Shown piece after piece: positions 59,915-64,000 of a stretch of 64,000 nt of DNA. The notes beneath the pieces were generated by a model. It was not told the origin of the DNA. It searched no databases and worked only from the letters and a program-made list of their open reading frames with translations. The stretch is from Terriglobia bacterium. Lineage in GTDB: Bacteria > Acidobacteriota > Thermoanaerobaculia > Thermoanaerobaculales > Thermoanaerobaculaceae. Where the stretch lies: contig JAIQFQ010000011.1 in assembly GCA_020073245.1 (NCBI GenBank), positions 32,527 to 96,526 on the forward strand, in the 5' to 3' direction. The position numbers and the translations under genes are program-made. Positions within the stretch are counted from its first letter, which is position 1. Each line of letters starts with the position of its first letter.

Positions 59915-60032
59915 CGTCATATCCCGAGCGCAGCGAGGGATCTCAAGGTGATCGGAGAACCCCTCACAGCACCCAGACGGCGCGCCAAGGCGGGCGCAGA
60001 TCACACATCGCGGGCAGCGAGGGATGCCAGAG
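59915..60032. repeat. Intergenic CGAGCGCAGCGAGGGATCT-type repeat
   Basis: ATCCCGAGCGCAGCGAGGGA at 59923-59942 and a partial second copy, GCAGCGAGGGATGCC, at 60014-60028. Similar short repeats are common between genes in many uncultured bacteria, so this is a dispersed element and not a gene. Confidence 0.5.
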
Positions 60033-60039
60033 GATAGCT

Positions 60040-61191
60040 ATGACCGACCCCGACGTCGCCCTCATCGTGGTGGCTGCGGGCTCCTCGACCCGATTCGGGA
60101 CGGACAAGCTCGGGGTCCAGATCGCAGGACGCTCGGTCCTGGAGCGGGCGGTGACGGCGGTTCGCGCTCCATTCCCGGATGCGCCGCTCGTGTTGGTCGT
60201 TCGTGGCGACCAGGTCGAGCAGGCCCGCGCACGATGGGAGGGGCTTGGCGTCCTGGTGACGGCCGGAGGAGAACACCGTCAGGACTCGGTGAAGCACGGC
60301 TTCACGGCGCTCAACCCCGGGGACGACACGGTGGTGCTGATTCACGACGGAGCACGACCGTTCGTTCCTCGGGAGGATGTGGTCCGCGTGACGGCGGCAG
60401 CCGCCGAGACAGGGGCTGCTCTCCTGGTGGCACCGGTCGTGGAGACGGTCAAACGCCTCCGCGCGGACGGTACGGTCGAATCCACGGTGCCGCGCGAGAA
60501 GCTGGCCCGCGCACTCACCCCTCAGGCGTTCCGCGCCGGGGTGCTTCGCAGCGCGTGGGAGGCCGCAGGCGACACCTTTTGGACCGACGAGGCCGCGCTC
60601 GTGGAGCGGCAGGGAGGCACAGTGGTGGCGGTGCCGGGAGACAGCCGGAACGTGAAGGTGACGCACCCTGACGACCTGGCCCTCGTCGCCGGCGTCATTC
60701 CGAAGCGGACCCGGGTCGGGCAGGGCATCGACGTGCACCCCTTCGCGGCGGACCGCCCTCTCTGGCTCTGCGGGATCCAGTTGCCCGGTGAGACGGGACT
60801 GGCCGGGCACTCGGATGCAGACGCCGGGCTGCACGCGGTCACCGATGCCATCCTCGGCGCCTGCGGGTGCGGAGACATCGGTGAACACTTCCCTCCCAGC
60901 GAGGACCGTTGGCGTGACGCGCCCTCCGAGCTGTTCGTGCGGCACGCCCTCTCGCTCGCGGCTGGGCGGGGGTGGCGGGTCGCGGGGTGCGATCTGACGT
61001 TGATTGCCGATTTCCCGAGAATCGCGCCGCACCGAGGAGCGATGCGGGCTCGTGTGGCCGAGTTGCTGGGCCTCGCACCGGACGACGTGAACATCAAGGC
61101 GACGACGTGCGAGGGGATGGGCTTCGTCGGAAGGAAGGAAGGCGTCGTGGCCTTCGCGTTGGTCACGCTGGAGCCCTCCGCAAACCCTTGA
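60040..61191 (+). CDS. ispDF: Bifunctional IspD-IspF of the MEP isoprenoid pathway
   Basis: A 383-residue fusion. Residues 1-225 are the cytidylyltransferase IspD (VVAAGSSTRFGTDKLGVQI, LIHDGARPFV, RNVKVTHPDDL). Residues 226-383 are the cyclodiphosphate synthase IspF (GIDVHPF metal motif, GLAGHSDADAGLHAVTDAILGA, GDIGEHFPPSE, IKATTCEGMGFVGRKEG). IspD makes CDP-methylerythritol and IspF makes the cyclodiphosphate. The ATG at 60040 is preferred; the upstream in-frame stretch is intergenic repeat. Stop overlaps the next ATG. Confidence 0.95.
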   Translation: MTDPDVALIVVAAGSSTRFGTDKLGVQIAGRSVLERAVTAVRAPFPDAPLVLVVRGDQVEQARARWEGLGVLVTAGGEHRQDSVKHGFTALNPGDDTVVLIHDGARPFVPREDVVRVTAAAAETGAALLVAPVVETVKRLRADGTVESTVPREKLARALTPQAFRAGVLRSAWEAAGDTFWTDEAALVERQGGTVVAVPGDSRNVKVTHPDDLALVAGVIPKRTRVGQGIDVHPFAADRPLWLCGIQLPGETGLAGHSDADAGLHAVTDAILGACGCGDIGEHFPPSEDRWRDAPSELFVRHALSLAAGRGWRVAGCDLTLIADFPRIAPHRGAMRARVAELLGLAPDDVNIKATTCEGMGFVGRKEGVVAFALVTLEPSANP

Positions 61192-62024
61192 TGCAAAGGC
61201 ACGACTCTTCCAGGACCACGAACCACGGACCACGGGCCGCGGTTGGGCGGGCGGAGTGGGTTGCCGGCTTTCACGCCGTGCTCGCTGTCCTCGATCGTGA
61301 GGCGGCTCGCACCGAGGTGGTGTGGATAGCCGAGGGACTCGGCGGCCCGAGGGCCAGGCAGGTGCTCGAGGCGGTCCGGACGGCGGGGGTCCGATACGCT
61401 TCGGTGCCGCGGCGCAAGCTTGACGAGGTGGCTGCCGGAACCGCGCACAACGGATTCGCCGTGCGACTTGCGCCGGCTCCGCTGGCTGAGGCGGAGTCAC
61501 TTCTGGATCCGGTGGGGCAGGTCTGCCTGCTCGGCCTGGACGGGCTCGAAGACGGTCACAACCTCGGGGCCGTGGTCCGCAGTGCCGCGGCCTTTGCACT
61601 GGGAGGGGTGATCGTGGCCGGCCCGCATCCGCCGCCCCTCGGTGGCGCGGCCGCCAAGGTCGCTGCAGGAACACTACCACTGGTGCGGATCGCACACGTG
61701 GGCTCGCTTGGCGATTTCGCTCTCGCCGCGAAGGAAGCCGGGTTTTGGGTGTACGGGGCTGACGCGGGCGGAACTCCTCTTGACCGTGTGGAGCTTCCGG
61801 AGCGGTTGCTGCTCTGTCTGGGGGGTGAGGCGGGAGGGCTGCGCGCCAAGACGCGCCGCGCCCTTGACGGCGCCGTGGCGATCCCGCTCGCCGCGGGCGT
61901 CGAATCGCTGAACCTCTCGGTCGCCGCGGGGGTGCTTGCATGGGAGTGGCGCCGCCGTTTCCCCCTCCCACCCGGCCCGGGCACCGGGCCCCGGGCGCCG
62001 GGGACCGAACATCGACAGGACTAA
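61191..62024 (+). CDS. SPOUT rRNA 2'-O-methyltransferase, RlmB/TrmH family
   Basis: A 277-residue protein. An N-terminal RNA-binding L30e-like domain (VAGFHAVLAVLDREAARTEVVW) precedes the SPOUT domain, whose knot motifs are HNLGAVVRSAAAF, LCLGGEAGGL and VESLNLSVAAGVLAWEW. It probably methylates a ribose in 23S rRNA (RlmB) or tRNA. The first 20 or so and last 18 or so residues are encoded by degenerate heptamer tracts (61213-61240, 61970-62004), so both ends are probably non-conserved. The ATG overlaps the ispDF stop (TGATG). Confidence 0.9.
   Translation: MQRHDSSRTTNHGPRAAVGRAEWVAGFHAVLAVLDREAARTEVVWIAEGLGGPRARQVLEAVRTAGVRYASVPRRKLDEVAAGTAHNGFAVRLAPAPLAEAESLLDPVGQVCLLGLDGLEDGHNLGAVVRSAAAFALGGVIVAGPHPPPLGGAAAKVAAGTLPLVRIAHVGSLGDFALAAKEAGFWVYGADAGGTPLDRVELPERLLLCLGGEAGGLRAKTRRALDGAVAIPLAAGVESLNLSVAAGVLAWEWRRRFPLPPGPGTGPRAPGTEHRQD
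61213..61240. repeat. Degenerate heptamer tract in the first codons of the rRNA methyltransferase
   Basis: GGACCAC, GAACCAC, GGACCAC and GGGCCGC, four adjoining units translated in frame. Confidence 0.75.
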
Positions 62025-62141
62025 ACTGCAGAGGCCTGGGAGGTTCGGCGGGCCATCTCGCGATCTCTTCTTCCGTGGGGAAGGCGCCTATCGTGGCAAG
62101 AACAGCGATCCGGGTCCCGGAGCCCGGACCCCGGTCCCCTG
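61970..62141. repeat. Paired heptamer tracts after the rRNA methyltransferase gene
   Basis: Five units ACCCGGC, CCGGGCA, CCGGGCC, CCGGGCG and CCGGGGA (61970-62004), the first ones inside the gene end. About 100 nt later come GATCCGG, GTCCCGG, AGCCCGG, ACCCCGG and TCCCCTG (62107-62141). The stretch before the tRNAs holds no other gene. Confidence 0.75.
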
Positions 62142-62259
62142 TCTTTGCGGCTTGCATTTTCGCCGGACCGTGATATTATCTCCGTCCCCCTCCGGGGTAG
62201 GTGTGCCTCGAGGGGAGATCTTTGGCAGAGGGGATAGACGGGTGCTCGTTCCCGCGCAG

Positions 62260-62335
62260 GCTGGCGTAGCTCAACTGGTAGAGCAGCGGATTTGTAATCC
62301 GCAGGTTACGGGTTCGAGTCCCATCGCCAGCTCCA
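62260..62335 (+). tRNA. tRNA-Thr (TGT anticodon)
   Basis: 76 nt including an encoded CCA. Acceptor GCTGGCG/CGCCAGC, anticodon loop TTTGTAA, T loop GGTTCGAGTCC. First of four tRNAs before tuf, the classic thrU-tyrU-glyT-thrT-tufB order. Confidence 0.95.
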
Positions 62336-62391
62336 GTGAGCAACGGCGGCCCTTGCACGGTCCAGAGTGCCTCGACGGCGATGTCATGCGT

Positions 62392-62478
62392 GCGGGTGTG
62401 GCCGAGCGGTCAATGGCAGCAGACTGTAAATCTGCCGGGCAATGCCCTACGGTGGTTCAAATCCATCCGCCCGCACCA
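62392..62478 (+). tRNA. tRNA-Tyr (GTA anticodon)
   Basis: 87 nt with a long variable arm and encoded CCA. Acceptor GCGGGTG pairs with CGCCCGC with one G-U. Anticodon GTA lies in GACTGTAAATC. GTA is a queuosine-type anticodon, consistent with queA in the window. Confidence 0.95.
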
Positions 62479-62494
62479 CTTGTCTTGCTTTCCC

Positions 62495-62569
62495 GCGGGA
62501 GTAACTCAGGGGTAGAGTCACAGCCTTCCAAGCTGTTGGTCGCGGGTTCGAATCCCGTCTCCCGCTCCA
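62495..62569 (+). tRNA. tRNA-Gly (TCC anticodon)
   Basis: 75 nt with encoded CCA. Acceptor GCGGGAG/CTCCCGC, anticodon loop CTTCCAA, T loop GGTTCGAATCC. Confidence 0.95.
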
Positions 62570-62592
62570 TAGCTTTGCAGGCATTCTCGTGG

Positions 62593-62668
62593 GCCCAGGT
62601 AGCTCAGGCGGTAGAGCACGTCCTTGGTAAGGACGGGGTCACCAGTTCAAATCTGGTCCTGGGCTCCA
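62593..62668 (+). tRNA. tRNA-Thr (GGT anticodon)
   Basis: 76 nt with encoded CCA. Acceptor GCCCAGG/CCTGGGC, anticodon loop CTTGGTAA, T arm CCAGTTCAAATCTGG. The last tRNA before tuf. Confidence 0.95.
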
Positions 62669-62793
62669 CTGGCAGTACCTGTGAGGGAGTGACGAGCAAC
62701 TGAACGAGCAGTGACAAAAGGGGCCCGTCACCTCGCGGGCCGGGGCCGTCTCGGCGGCCGTAACAGATCAGGGGAGAGGGAGGCGAAGGAACC

Positions 62794-64000
<1,207 letters not shown>

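Noticed and set aside
59887..60039. An N-terminal extension of ispDF starting inside the frr stop
   Set aside because: The extension translates an intergenic repeat (PERSEGS-like peptide), is absent from IspD proteins, and the ATG at 60040 has its own GAGG site.
60001..62157. A 718-codon minus-strand frame opposite ispDF and the methyltransferase
   Set aside because: Both plus-strand genes have full family motifs; the antisense frame is Arg/Pro-rich without a domain.

Overview
This is a 64 kb window of a high-GC, Gram-negative chromosome, probably a metagenomic or poorly characterised lineage. The Arn lipid A modification genes, lipoproteins and Sec/Tat signals point to a diderm. FG-GAP propellers, an NHLP-leader peptide, KorABCD and the gene order would suit Acidobacteriota or a neighbouring phylum, but that placement is inference. 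No rRNA, CRISPR array, transposase or integrase was seen.

Layout. 1-9150: the tail of a GNAT gene, then a cluster of secreted proteins or lipoproteins of unknown role. These include a 1422-residue double seven-blade FG-GAP protein. Three of the genes share a promoter element, a direct repeat spaced exactly 22 nt and lying 80-85 nt before the start codon. 9332-16724: an aminoarabinose-lipid A type cluster (ArnB, ArnC, ArnA formyltransferase, ArnA decarboxylase and ArnD on the minus strand; ArnT-like on plus). 16912-22306: a GNAT gene, a four-subunit 2-oxoacid:ferredoxin oxidoreductase and a two-subunit class I fumarase. 22468-40439: a propeller diguanylate cyclase, a dead ABC ATPase, an MFS transporter, a flavin reductase, a DedA-rhodanese protein with an in-frame TGA at a normally Cys position (candidate selenoprotein), Tag, an EF-P paralogue of the EfpL/YeiP type, a permuted aconitase-family protein, QueA, PepF and SppA.

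41290-46178: small metabolic and accessory genes ending in three cassette-like genes (DinB, SRPBCC, VOC). One full and two half attC-like sites separate or follow them, so this looks like an integron cassette cluster without a visible integrase. 46552-53556: two metallophosphoesterases, an FHA-GAF-PP2C phosphatase, a secreted thioredoxin and an S9 peptidase. 53844-55432: a Cys-cluster (YkgJ-like) protein beside a RiPP precursor with an NHLP leader, the best candidate for an undescribed peptide system. 55684-62024: rplM-rpsI-rpsB-tsf-pyrH-frr-ispDF-rlmB. 62260-64000: tRNA-Thr, Tyr, Gly and Thr followed by tuf, which runs to the window edge.

A genome-wide style feature overlies all of this. Many intergenic gaps hold imperfect inverted repeats whose arms are themselves degenerate 7-nt or 8-nt tandem repeats. 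Different sites use different unit sequences but keep the same architecture. Some tracts have been absorbed into the ends of coding sequences (ArnA formyltransferase, RlmB).
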